Shown here piece by piece: positions 1 to 7,455 of a DNA stretch of 14,194 nucleotides (positions within the stretch are counted from its first letter, which is position 1; every line of letters begins with the position of its first letter). The stretch covers positions 1-14,194 of the forward strand of contig CAMGRE010000039.1 in NCBI GenBank assembly GCA_946061355.1. The letters are read 5' to 3'. The position numbers and the translations under genes are program-made. The stretch is from an uncultured bacterium. Its GTDB lineage: Bacteria; Bacillota; Clostridia; Lachnospirales; Lachnospiraceae. Under the pieces are notes generated by a model that was given only the letters and a program-made list of their open reading frames with translations, searched no databases and was not told where the DNA came from.

Positions 1-269
1 CCCAGCTTCTTTGCCGTCATGCAGGCAAGGATATTCAGTTCATCTCCCGGTGTCAGCGCCACGAGCAGGTCTGCGTTCTCCGCACCTGCCTGGATCAGGA
101 TCCTGCGCGATCCGCCGCTTCCCACCACACCGGTCACATTATATTTTTCCGTGAACTCCTCCACGATCTCTTTGTTGTTATCCACGACAACCACGTCGTA
201 ATGCTCTTTGGCCGCAACCTCAGCCAACATCTTTCCGGTCTGCCCCAGCCCCACGATAATGATTTTCAT
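1..269 (-). CDS. trkA: TrkA-type potassium uptake regulatory subunit, N-terminal part (runs off window)
   Basis: Only the first 89-90 residues are in the window; the gene continues past base 1. The peptide opens MKIIIVGLGQTGKMLAE, a Rossmann GxGxxG nucleotide-binding loop, followed by VVVVDNN, where the acidic residue normally contacts the NAD ribose. It then reads GAENADLLVALTPGDELN and ILACMTAKKLG, the usual RCK/TrkA_N pattern. TrkA is the cytoplasmic NAD(H)-binding regulatory subunit that gates Trk/Ktr potassium channels. The start is the ATG at 269, four bases after the antiporter stop, so the two are co-transcribed and probably translationally coupled. That context leaves open whether this RCK protein serves a TrkH outside the window or regulates the antiporter. 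A full TrkA is about 450 aa with two RCK units; whether this one is single or double cannot be seen. Confidence 0.82.
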   Translation of the reverse strand, partial: MKIIIVGLGQTGKMLAEVAAKEHYDVVVVDNNKEIVEEFTEKYNVTGVVGSGGSRRILIQAGAENADLLVALTPGDELNILACMTAKKL

Positions 270-273
270 AGTC

Positions 274-1566
274 CTACTCGTTCCTTTCCGCCCTGATCCT
301 GCGATTCTTCATTCTTTCTATGATTCCGTACACCCGTTTCGTCGTCAGTCCCTGTATTAACACGGTAAAGAAGATCGTGATGTATGCTGCATTCAATACA
401 ATAAGATACACCTCGGCAGGCAGAAATTCCGCAGTGCCCAGTGCAAGTGCCAAGGACAGTCCGCCTTTGAGGGCGCTCCAGGTCATCAACATGGAAAACT
501 CCCTGCGGCTGTAATTTCCGGGCATTCTTCCTTTTTCCATAAAAAGCGTGCAACTCCTCACGCCGGCGTACCGTGACAAGATAACCGCTAAAATTCCAGC
601 CGGAATCAGCACAAGGAAAAAGCGACTCGCCTGTGCATTCATCACAGACAAGCCCAGCAGCATGAACAGCACTGCATTCAGGACACCATCCACGACCTCC
701 CAGAAAGTATCATAAAAATCTTCCGGATCCTGCACCACAAGCTTTCTTATGATACGGTTCCTCATATAGGCAAAGCACATACCGCAGACAACGGAGGCAA
801 TCACACCGGAGAAGCCCATATGTTCACAGATCACGTAAACGAGCATGACATCCGTCAGACTGATCAGGATATGCTTCACCGGATCCTTCGTCAGCTTCAG
901 AAGAGAAAAGAGCAGGAATGACACAACAACCGCCACGATAACCGCCCCGAGCAGTTCTTTTCCCATAATATAGAAAAAGTTCCCGCCGCTTTTCTGGGAG
1001 ATGATTCCTTTTACAAACAAAAAGAGCGCCACGCCCGTTCCATCATTGAACAGAGATTCACACTCGATGACGGAAGTTACATTCTTGGACATCCCAAGCT
1101 TGTTCAGAATGCCCGTCGCCGCGATCGGGTCAGTGGGCGACACGATACATCCGAGCAGAATGCATGTCCACAGATCCATATTCATATGAAAAACATATGC
1201 AACGGCATAAAACAAAAATCCGTACACGGCAGAAGAGACAGCCGTTCCGAGGAAGGCAAGCAGCGCAATCGGTCGGATATTCTGCTTCATTTTTGTGACG
1301 GACACACGGCTGGAGCCCGCAAACAGCATGAAGCACAGCACTCCATCCAACAGATAAGCCGCAAAGTCAAAATGGTTTTGTCCCTTCAGCGCAAGTGCCG
1401 CCGCTGAGGTCCCCGGAATCTGCGAAAAGATCATTACTAAAACACCGATCCCCAGTGAAAAAATGATCAATACGATGTCGCTCTGTATGTGCAGCCATTT
1501 TTCATTGACAACTCCCACCACAACAATGAGTAGCGCAATCACCGCAAAATAGGAAAGTATACTCAT
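274..1566 (-). CDS. CPA1-family cation/proton antiporter (NhaP-like)
   Basis: Polytopic membrane protein of 430 aa exchanging Na+ or K+ for protons across the cytoplasmic membrane. It has about 12 hydrophobic segments starting at the N-terminus. Family motifs are clear: IVSPTDPIAATGIL and ESLFNDGTGVALF, the latter containing the Asn-Asp pair that binds the ion in CPA1 antiporters, and later WSALKGGLSLALAL. The open frame extends to an ATG at 1593, but the start at 1566 is preferred because AAGGAG lies 9 bases upstream of it, whereas nothing resembling a ribosome binding site precedes 1593. The C-terminus is short and basic (MKNRRIRAERNE), without an attached RCK domain; the TrkA-like protein four bases downstream could supply one in trans. 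Na+ versus K+ preference cannot be read from sequence. Confidence 0.88.
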   Translation of the reverse strand: MSILSYFAVIALLIVVVGVVNEKWLHIQSDIVLIIFSLGIGVLVMIFSQIPGTSAAALALKGQNHFDFAAYLLDGVLCFMLFAGSSRVSVTKMKQNIRPIALLAFLGTAVSSAVYGFLFYAVAYVFHMNMDLWTCILLGCIVSPTDPIAATGILNKLGMSKNVTSVIECESLFNDGTGVALFLFVKGIISQKSGGNFFYIMGKELLGAVIVAVVVSFLLFSLLKLTKDPVKHILISLTDVMLVYVICEHMGFSGVIASVVCGMCFAYMRNRIIRKLVVQDPEDFYDTFWEVVDGVLNAVLFMLLGLSVMNAQASRFFLVLIPAGILAVILSRYAGVRSCTLFMEKGRMPGNYSRREFSMLMTWSALKGGLSLALALGTAEFLPAEVYLIVLNAAYITIFFTVLIQGLTTKRVYGIIERMKNRRIRAERNE

Positions 1567-1598
1567 ACCGGATCGCTCCTTAAAGTCTCGCATTGTAA

Positions 1599-1625
1599 GA
1601 GGCCGCCGCGAAAAGCGACAGCCCC
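1599..1625 (-). other. Intercistronic stem-loop before the antiporter gene
   Basis: The sequence folds into an 11-bp GC-rich stem (arms 1599-1609 and 1615-1625, three G-U pairs on the minus-strand RNA) with a five-base loop. It sits between the rubrerythrin stop at 1655 and the antiporter start at 1566. No U-run follows it, so a classical intrinsic terminator is not supported. It may limit read-through or protect the 3' end of the upstream message. Confidence 0.45.
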
Positions 1626-1654
1626 TGCATATTCATTCAATATCGTATGATAAA

Positions 1655-2191
1655 TTAGTAGTTCTCCTCATGAACCTCAAAGTAGCTCTGCGGATGGTTA
1701 CATACCGGGCATACCTCGGGAGCCTTTGTGCCCACTACGATATGTCCACAGTTACGGCACTCCCAAACCTTCACTTCACTCTTCTCAAATACCTGAGCGG
1801 TCTCGATATTCTTAAGAAGCGCACGATATCTCTCCTCATGATGTTTCTCAATCTCGCCTACTGCTCTGAACTTTGCTGCCAGTTCCGGGAATCCCTCTTC
1901 CTCAGCGGTCTTTGCAAAGCCTTCGTACATATCTGTCCACTCGTAGTTCTCACCGTCAGCTGCAGCTTTCAGATTTGCGGGCGTATCGCCGATACCGTTT
2001 AACTCCTTGAACCACATCTTAGCGTGCTCTTTCTCATTGTCAGCAGTCTTTAAGAACAGAGCGGACATCTGCTCGTATCCTTCCTTCTTAGCTACTGAGG
2101 CAAAATAAGTGTACTTGTTTCTTGCCTGGGACTCTCCCGCAAAAGCCGCCTCAAGATTCTTCTCTGTCTGTGTTCCTGCATACTTGCTCAT
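1655..2191 (-). CDS. rbr: Rubrerythrin (nested frame, probably also started internally)
   Basis: The last 178 residues of the long frame form a full-length rubrerythrin beginning MSKYAGTQTEKNLEAAF. Di-iron ligand motifs are present (AGESQARNKY, DNEKEHAKMW, EIEKHHEERY), followed by a C-terminal rubredoxin domain with CRNCG and CPVC pairs. Rubrerythrin reduces hydrogen peroxide in the cytoplasm of anaerobes, taking electrons from rubredoxin-like donors. The ATG at 2191 has AAAGGAGA with the GGAG 8 bases upstream, a strong ribosome binding site. This length and start match ordinary free-standing rubrerythrins. Whether the cell makes the free form, the fused form, or both is not decided by sequence; internal initiation looks likely. 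Confidence 0.6.
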   Translation of the reverse strand: MSKYAGTQTEKNLEAAFAGESQARNKYTYFASVAKKEGYEQMSALFLKTADNEKEHAKMWFKELNGIGDTPANLKAAADGENYEWTDMYEGFAKTAEEEGFPELAAKFRAVGEIEKHHEERYRALLKNIETAQVFEKSEVKVWECRNCGHIVVGTKAPEVCPVCNHPQSYFEVHEENY

Positions 2192-3673
2192 AGTCTTTTC
2201 TCCTTTACTCTCATTGATTTGATGATATGATTTCACCTCATTGCACGGCTGTCCGGCATGAGGAATATCTGTGTTTTCGGAAATTTCTCTGTTGATTGTG
2301 CACAGATTCTTAAATGAAAGCTTATGAATGTCGTCATTTCCCGTGATCCGTGCAAATGTTTTCAGTTCTTCTGCAGAGCAGGTGAGATAATTCTCCACAC
2401 GCTTTGCCGCCGCGTCCACATTAAGCCGCTTCCTAAGCTCCGGATCCTGCGTCGCAACTCCGACCGGACACATGCCCGATCCGCAGATCCGGTACTGCTG
2501 GCATGCCGCTGCAACCATAGCTGCCGATGCGATCGCAACCGCGTCCGCTCCCATGGCAATCGCTTTGGCGAAATCAGAGGAAACTCTCAATCCTCCCGTG
2601 ATCACGAGCTGGATATCGGAATGAATACTGTCCAAGTACTTCCTTGCGCGGTGCAGTGCAAAGACAGTCGGAACACTCGTGGAATCCCTGATAATCGACG
2701 GGGAAGCTCCTGTCGCTCCTCCGCGGCCGTCGATCGTGATGAAATCAGGCTCCGCATACACGCAGAACTCCAGGTCGTCCTCGATCCTGCCTGCAGCGAT
2801 CTTGATACCGATCGGGCGTCCCTCGCTGCGTCTCCTAAGATCGGAAACCAGTTTCTTAAGGTCTTCCTTCGACTCGATCCCCGGGAATCTGGAAGGACTG
2901 ATCACGTCCTCGCCGAGCGGCTTGTTCCTGATCTGTGCGATCTCCGGCGTCACCTTACTGCCCGGGAGATGGCCGCCCATGCCGGGTTTTGTCCCCTGTC
3001 CGATCTTGATCTCGATCGCGTCGGAGGTCTTCAGATTCTCCTCCGTCACGCTGTACAGATTCGGAACATATTCAAATATGTATTTATATGCTGCCGCCTT
3101 CTCCTCGGGAAGGATGCCTCCCTCGCCGCTGCACATTGCGGTTCCTGCTCCGGCACTGCCTCTCGCAAGCGCGATCTTGGTCTCTTTTGACAATGCGCCA
3201 AAGGACATATGTGAGATATACACCGGCATATCCAGAACCATCGGCTTCTTCGCATGTTTGCCGATGACCGTCTTAAGACTTACGGGTGCATGCTCATCAA
3301 GCGGCAGGGGATTCAGCTGTGCTCCCATCACCAGGATGTCATCCCAGTTCGGCATCGGCATCTGCGTTCCCATCGCCTCGATCGCCGACTTGCCGCTCAC
3401 CGCCATCGCATGGATCTCACTCATGTAACGGTAGCTGCTCTCTGACTTTCTCGTCTCCTTCGGATACTCAAGCCCTGTTTCCGGAACCGGATTCACCGCG
3501 GCCGTTTTCACTTCCTCATGAACCGGATCAGCTGCGGGCGCTTTCTGCCCTTCCTTCAGCACGAACTTGTCTGCCGGCTGTCTGCACATGGGACATACGT
3601 CGAGTTCGGAGAACGGTCTGCCTTCTTTCTCTTCGTCAAACACATACCCGCATACACTACATACATAAACCAT
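1655..3673 (-). CDS. Rubredoxin / glutamate-synthase-like FMN oxidoreductase joined in frame to rubrerythrin
   Basis: A 672-aa frame with three recognisable blocks. Residues 1-40 are a rubredoxin-like zinc or iron knuckle with C5, C8, C27 and C30. Residues about 80-480 match the FMN-binding central domain of glutamate synthase: GQGTKPGMGGHLPG, ITIDGRGGATGASPS, VITGGLRVSSDFAKAIAMGADAV, and the cysteine-rich GSGMCPVGVATQ segment corresponding to the Fe-S loop of GltB. Residues 495-672 are a complete rubrerythrin. Stand-alone members of the first type normally end close to the HA of DIPHA; here translation continues through about 21 residues of low-complexity linker directly into rubrerythrin. 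The linker DNA looks like an old intergenic spacer with an intact Shine-Dalgarno. The true substrate of these GltB-like proteins is often not glutamate; electron transfer through the rubredoxin knuckle is inferred. Start ATG 3673 is preceded by GAAGGAGG. Confidence 0.85.
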   Translation of the reverse strand: MVYVCSVCGYVFDEEKEGRPFSELDVCPMCRQPADKFVLKEGQKAPAADPVHEEVKTAAVNPVPETGLEYPKETRKSESSYRYMSEIHAMAVSGKSAIEAMGTQMPMPNWDDILVMGAQLNPLPLDEHAPVSLKTVIGKHAKKPMVLDMPVYISHMSFGALSKETKIALARGSAGAGTAMCSGEGGILPEEKAAAYKYIFEYVPNLYSVTEENLKTSDAIEIKIGQGTKPGMGGHLPGSKVTPEIAQIRNKPLGEDVISPSRFPGIESKEDLKKLVSDLRRRSEGRPIGIKIAAGRIEDDLEFCVYAEPDFITIDGRGGATGASPSIIRDSTSVPTVFALHRARKYLDSIHSDIQLVITGGLRVSSDFAKAIAMGADAVAIASAAMVAAACQQYRICGSGMCPVGVATQDPELRKRLNVDAAAKRVENYLTCSAEELKTFARITGNDDIHKLSFKNLCTINREISENTDIPHAGQPCNEVKSYHQINESKGEKTMSKYAGTQTEKNLEAAFAGESQARNKYTYFASVAKKEGYEQMSALFLKTADNEKEHAKMWFKELNGIGDTPANLKAAADGENYEWTDMYEGFAKTAEEEGFPELAAKFRAVGEIEKHHEERYRALLKNIETAQVFEKSEVKVWECRNCGHIVVGTKAPEVCPVCNHPQSYFEVHEENY
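2189..2206 (-). promoter_or_regulatory. Internal Shine-Dalgarno and start codon for rubrerythrin
   Basis: On the minus strand AAAGGAGA (2206-2199) stands 8 bases before the ATG at 2191. It lies inside an uninterrupted reading frame, where it is translated as SKGEKTM. Its quality equals that of the best gene starts in this window, which argues for internal initiation. Confidence 0.65.
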
Positions 3674-3720
3674 ACCCTGCTTTCCTCCTTCGTTTTTTAT
3701 TTTTTATAAAAAGTAAAATA

Positions 3721-4587
3721 TCAGTCCATCATGGCAAACATCTTCATTGCCGCTTTTACATCCTCTTTCATCGCAGCCCTGCCCGCCAGTGTCAGCGAGG
3801 AGAAAAATACGGGCTCCCCTTCCTTCTGAGCGTTCAGATAATCGGCAGCGCCTCTTCCGCCGGCCTTATCCATATAAGTAAAGTAGTTGACCTTGCGGAC
3901 GCCGGCCTTGATGGCTTCCCGATAGTCATCCCTGCTCACCCCGGAACCTCCGTGCATCACCACGGGAATATTTCCGGTACATACGCGCACATTCCTTACC
4001 ACATCAATGTCAAGCTTGGGCTCCGTCAGATAAATGCCGTGTGTCGTTCCGAAGGAGCATGCCAGTGCATCGATCCCGGTATCCTCCACAAACACCTTCG
4101 CCTGCTGCGGATCCGTGTAGATCTTCGTCTCATCCTCAGCTCCCGTATGATCGCCGGCGCCCGACTCCCTGCGCCCCATGGATCCGAGCTCCGCCTCCAC
4201 GGATGCACCTGTCTTTGCAGCCATGGCAACTGCCTTCTTTGTATTAGCGAGATTTTCCTCATAAGAAAGCGTCGAGCCATCATACATGATTGCCGTAAAG
4301 CCGATCTCAAGCGCTCTCTCGAGATAATTAAGCGTCTCGCCGTGATCCAGATTGACGCACACCGGAACGGACGCTTTCTTTGCCGCCTCCACCATGACAG
4401 GTCCGATCACATCGAGCGGAATCCACTCCTCATGGCACTGTGCAAACTGGATGATCACCGGCAGATTAAGTTCCTCTGCCGCACCGATCACCGCGAGCAG
4501 CGAATCAAATCCGATCGCATTGAAGGAACCGACCGCAATCCCTCTCTCCTCCGCTATTTTCATGACTTCATTTAACGTAACCAGCAT
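3721..4587 (-). CDS. Class II (zinc) ketose-bisphosphate aldolase, FbaA/GatY/KbaY family
   Basis: A 288-aa TIM-barrel aldolase of the zinc-dependent class. Catalytic Asp81 and zinc ligand His82 lie in VNLDHGET; further metal ligands are His183 (GTTHGIYL) and His212 (VMHGGSGV); the acidic strand VEAELG is at 130-135. The family cleaves fructose-, tagatose- or related ketose phosphates to DHAP plus an aldehyde. The phosphate-binding loop reads KVNYFTYMDKAGG instead of the common KxNxxTD form, so the sugar substrate is uncertain and a dedicated sugar-catabolic role is possible. The frame can be extended to a GTG at 4599, but that codon falls inside the ribosome binding site GGTGGAG; the ATG at 4587, six bases after it, is the better start. 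It follows the HD-GYP gene after 95 bases and precedes the oxidoreductase gene by 47. Confidence 0.85.
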   Translation of the reverse strand: MLVTLNEVMKIAEERGIAVGSFNAIGFDSLLAVIGAAEELNLPVIIQFAQCHEEWIPLDVIGPVMVEAAKKASVPVCVNLDHGETLNYLERALEIGFTAIMYDGSTLSYEENLANTKKAVAMAAKTGASVEAELGSMGRRESGAGDHTGAEDETKIYTDPQQAKVFVEDTGIDALACSFGTTHGIYLTEPKLDIDVVRNVRVCTGNIPVVMHGGSGVSRDDYREAIKAGVRKVNYFTYMDKAGGRGAADYLNAQKEGEPVFFSSLTLAGRAAMKEDVKAAMKMFAMMD

Positions 4588-4682
4588 ATTTTTCTCCACC
4601 TTTCCATGTTGTTATCTATTTGTTCTCTTCCCGTCCCATAAGCCATACCGCTTCGTTCTGGCAGGGAAGTATGGACACGCAT

Positions 4683-5687
4683 TTACACGATTCCCTCGAT
4701 CAGTACGCTCCTGTAATTGGGATTAGTCGCAAGATAAATCGTCGTTCCTTCAAAGGTACGGACAAACGGCCGCATGGAGTTGCGCTCGTTACTGACGACC
4801 ACCGCTTTCTCCCCGTTGGAAAGCTTCAGAACAAAGCCGATCGGGTAGATCGGGAATTTCCGCACAAACACTTCGACTACTGTCTTGTCAAACAGCGTCC
4901 CCGCATTGCTCATAATATACTCGATAACCTCCGATGGTGCCAACGCATCCCTGTACTTCTTCTGGGCCGTCATGGAGTCATAAGTATCCGCCACGCGCAG
5001 AATCCTCGGCATCAGACCGATCTTCTCCTGTCCCAGACTGTAATATCCGGTTCCGTCCAGATTCTCATGGTGAAAGAGAATGGCGTTGCGGCTGACGCTT
5101 GATATGTACGGATTATCTTTCAGTTCCTCATATGCAATGATGGGATGTTTCTTCATCTCATCCATATCCTTCTGATTATAGATCTTTTTCGAGTTTAACA
5201 CTCTTTTCTTAATCTCAAACTTGCCGATGTCATGCAGGATACCTGCGACAGCCAGATTCTCCAACTGCTCCTGTGTCATGCCACATCCCATTCCCAACAC
5301 AATGGAAAAAACCGTCACGGCGATACTGTGTTTGAGCACGTAGTTCTTGTCATTCTTGATATCAAGCAGGTCCAGTTTCAGGACTTCCTTGTATTTCAGT
5401 TCCTTAACCATCGTCTTGGCAAGTTCCGCCGCTGCCAGCAGGTTGTCACTCTGCAGAGCCGCAAACGCTTTGGTTCGCAGTTCATCGGTGATCACATCGT
5501 CGATCTCCACATCGGCAAACATCGGATCATCAATATAAGCCCCCTGAAACCCCATATCTGTCAAACGCTTCAGGACCGTGGGTGTCAGCGTGTTTCCACT
5601 CTTCAACAGTATATTTCCGTTCTCCCCCACAATAGACTTCGCCAGTTGCATTCCCGGTGTGAGATGTTTTATCGTCAGATAATACAT
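4683..5687 (-). CDS. HD-GYP-type phosphodiesterase domain protein
   Basis: A 334-aa cytoplasmic protein without membrane segments. Residues 1-50 (LTPGMQLAKSIVGENGNILL) resemble the small N-terminal domain often preceding HD-GYP domains. The HD-GYP core follows with its metal ligands in place: His120, His152-Asp153 in LHDIGK, Lys156, His181, His206-His207 and Asp234. The signature reads HHENLDGTGYY, with Tyr216 where the GYP proline normally sits. HD-GYP enzymes hydrolyse cyclic di-GMP (some act on other cyclic dinucleotides), so that activity is possible but not certain here. A C-terminal 70-residue extension (about 275-334) looks beta-rich and may be a regulatory domain. The start ATG at 5687, with GGGGAGG six bases upstream, lies 13 bases inside the end of the preceding ASKHA gene, suggesting translational coupling. 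Confidence 0.85.
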   Translation of the reverse strand: MYYLTIKHLTPGMQLAKSIVGENGNILLKSGNTLTPTVLKRLTDMGFQGAYIDDPMFADVEIDDVITDELRTKAFAALQSDNLLAAAELAKTMVKELKYKEVLKLDLLDIKNDKNYVLKHSIAVTVFSIVLGMGCGMTQEQLENLAVAGILHDIGKFEIKKRVLNSKKIYNQKDMDEMKKHPIIAYEELKDNPYISSVSRNAILFHHENLDGTGYYSLGQEKIGLMPRILRVADTYDSMTAQKKYRDALAPSEVIEYIMSNAGTLFDKTVVEVFVRKFPIYPIGFVLKLSNGEKAVVVSNERNSMRPFVRTFEGTTIYLATNPNYRSVLIEGIV

Positions 5688-7249
5688 ACAGAACCTCCCC
5701 TTTTCATTTTGTACTTTGTAAAATTCATGAAACCGATGTAGCTGTCCCCAAACGTACCATCCTCCGCCAGATTGATGCTCCGGCTAATCTCTATGATACG
5801 GCTGACACTACTGTCATATAATGTCATGCCCGGTTCGCAGACACCTAAGCTCTCTCTCTCAGATGTTTCCCCCTGCGAAACAGCTTTCATCCCATAACGC
5901 ACCGCTCCTGCAAGAGACGAATTGCCGACCGCCTCCGCCGCAGCAACAAGCTCCTCCGGGAACAGCCCAACCGCTCCCGCTTTCCTGCAGTCGAGGAAAT
6001 ATCCGAAACCGCCCGACAGATAGACATGACGGACCGTTTCCGGCCTGACCTCCATCCGGTCAAGCAACGTCGCAATCCCTGCAAATACGGCCGCCTTCGC
6101 CATCTGGAGTTTCCTGATATCCTCCTGTGTGACAAGGGCTTTTCCTACCCGATAGCCCGTTGTGAACCACGGCTCGGCGAGAAGCCCCGTCTCATCCATG
6201 ATCCTCTTCTCCAAAAGCTCATACGAAACCGATATCATATCGGATCCCGGAACAGTATATTCACCGCCCCCTTCAAAGGCTGTCCCTGCCGCTGTCGAGG
6301 TACAGAGGATCCGTTGACGGTTGCCCAGCGCGATCTCCCCATTCGTCCCAAGATCAATCAAGAGGCTCATCTCTTCGCTCTCAGCCATGCCGCTGGCATA
6401 GATCCCCGACACGATATCCGCCCCCACAAAGGCCGATATTCCCGGAAATACCCATGCAGGAATCCCTCCCAATGTAAAAGTTGCCTCCCCCTGATGATAC
6501 GGGGTAAAAGGCGCTCTCCCCAGGCTCTCCACAGGATAACCGAGGAGCAGATGGATCATGACCGTGTTGCCTGCAATGATGACGCAATCCGGTCCGGTTG
6601 CATCTCCTGCCTTCCCCCTCAGACTTTGAAGCCCATCCTCCAGCGCCTGTATGATCAGCCGGTGCATATCCTCTCCATGCGCCTCTGACGCTTCAATCCG
6701 CGAAATGACATCCGCGCCGTATTTTCTCTGTGGATTCACAAACGTTTCCGTGGCAAGTGCACGTCCTGACTTCCTGTCAACGAGCTGCATCACAACCGTT
6801 GTTGTTCCGATATCCACTGCGCAGAAGGTTCCTTCCGTTCCCGCTTCGTGCAGCATCCACCCGTTTTTATATTCTGACACAACCGTCATATTAAAATCTT
6901 TTGCAAAACAGAGCTCTATCCGACAGTCTGACACAGGCTCCGCCGTACATGCAAGGCGATATCCTTCCCTGAGCTGTTCAGGTTTGAACACTCTCCTGTC
7001 AGAAGCCGATGGAAGCGGCGCTCCGCTTAGGAATCTCACGCGGCATCTGCCGCAGGTTCCGTGTCCGCCGCAGAAACCGGCCGAGTCAAAACTGCCGCTT
7101 TCCGACATCTCTCTCGGTCGCGCATCACCCGTTTTCTCCCTTAGACAGTCCCAAAAACTCTCTGTTTCAGCACAATAAGGGAAAGACAATACTGTCTTTC
7201 CCTTATCTTCAATTATCACATTTATGCTTCGTTTCCCTGTCTGTGTCAC
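5675..7249 (-). CDS. ASKHA-domain [2Fe-2S] protein (DUF4445 / corrinoid-enzyme reactivase type)
   Basis: A 524-aa protein. The N-terminal 115 residues are a plant-type ferredoxin domain with C60, C66, C69 (CGGHGTCGRC) and C101 as [2Fe-2S] ligands. An actin/Hsp70-like ATPase domain follows, with phosphate loops AVDIGTTTVVMQL (about 144) and LLIDLGTNGEIAL, and a C-terminal VYLSGGFGYFLD adenosine-type motif. Proteins of this build (RamA/RACE class) use ATP and an Fe-S centre to reduce inactive cobalamin in corrinoid methyltransferases. No corrinoid protein is encoded nearby, so the target is unknown. The start is GTG at 7249, overlapping the TGA of the upstream DUF4250 gene in GTGA; no other start fits because residues 9-30 already form the first ferredoxin strands. 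A perfect hairpin lies in codons 15-25. Confidence 0.85.
   Translation of the reverse strand: MTQTGKRSINVIIEDKGKTVLSFPYCAETESFWDCLREKTGDARPREMSESGSFDSAGFCGGHGTCGRCRVRFLSGAPLPSASDRRVFKPEQLREGYRLACTAEPVSDCRIELCFAKDFNMTVVSEYKNGWMLHEAGTEGTFCAVDIGTTTVVMQLVDRKSGRALATETFVNPQRKYGADVISRIEASEAHGEDMHRLIIQALEDGLQSLRGKAGDATGPDCVIIAGNTVMIHLLLGYPVESLGRAPFTPYHQGEATFTLGGIPAWVFPGISAFVGADIVSGIYASGMAESEEMSLLIDLGTNGEIALGNRQRILCTSTAAGTAFEGGGEYTVPGSDMISVSYELLEKRIMDETGLLAEPWFTTGYRVGKALVTQEDIRKLQMAKAAVFAGIATLLDRMEVRPETVRHVYLSGGFGYFLDCRKAGAVGLFPEELVAAAEAVGNSSLAGAVRYGMKAVSQGETSERESLGVCEPGMTLYDSSVSRIIEISRSINLAEDGTFGDSYIGFMNFTKYKMKRGGSVCII
7175..7206 (-). repeat. Perfect 14-bp inverted repeat inside the 5' coding region
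   Basis: ATAAGGGAAAGACA (7175-7188) and its exact complement (7193-7206) flank a four-base loop. On the minus-strand mRNA the hairpin begins 43 bases after the first base of the GTG start of the ASKHA gene and covers codons 15-25. No U-run follows, so it is not an intrinsic terminator. A stable stem this close to the start could slow ribosomes, block the early coding region or mark an RNA-processing site. Confidence 0.7.
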
Positions 7250-7419
7250 ACAAACTGATTCCTCGTCTCATCATAATGGTAATCGATGGAGGATAGTTTC
7301 TGCACGATCTCATCCCGGTCAAGGTCCAATTCTTCGCACATCGTATCAAAATCCTGATAATAATCCCGCAGCTTCAGATTCACAAAGCTGAGCAGCATGA
7401 CCGGATCCTTCGGCACCAT
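7246..7419 (-). CDS. DUF4250 family small protein
   Basis: A 57-aa protein starting MVPKDPVMLLSFVNLKLRDYY and ending DYHYDETRNQFV. I recognise it as DUF4250, a small conserved family of Firmicutes with unknown function; the xPKDPVMLLS opening and the RNQFV ending are its hallmarks. It is acidic, without membrane segments, and predicted mostly helical. Two ATGs are possible: 7425 is only two bases from AGGAGG, while 7419 is eight bases from it and matches the family's usual start, so 7419 is chosen. It begins 36 bases after the clpB stop with no terminator between, and its TGA overlaps the GTG of the next gene by 4 bases. It is therefore part of the clpB operon. Confidence 0.85.
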   Translation of the reverse strand: MVPKDPVMLLSFVNLKLRDYYQDFDTMCEELDLDRDEIVQKLSSIDYHYDETRNQFV

Positions 7420-7455
7420 ATCCATCTCCTCCTGTTACCTCTTAGTATAGCTTAT

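Noticed and set aside
3674..3720. AT-rich TTTTTATAAAAA hairpin between the aldolase and the oxidoreductase genes
   Set aside because: Too weak and without a GC stem; more likely an AT-rich spacer ahead of the ribosome binding site.
3286..4575. 429-aa plus-strand frame opposite the aldolase and oxidoreductase genes
   Set aside because: Spans two real genes and the gap between them on the other strand, with no domain signature.
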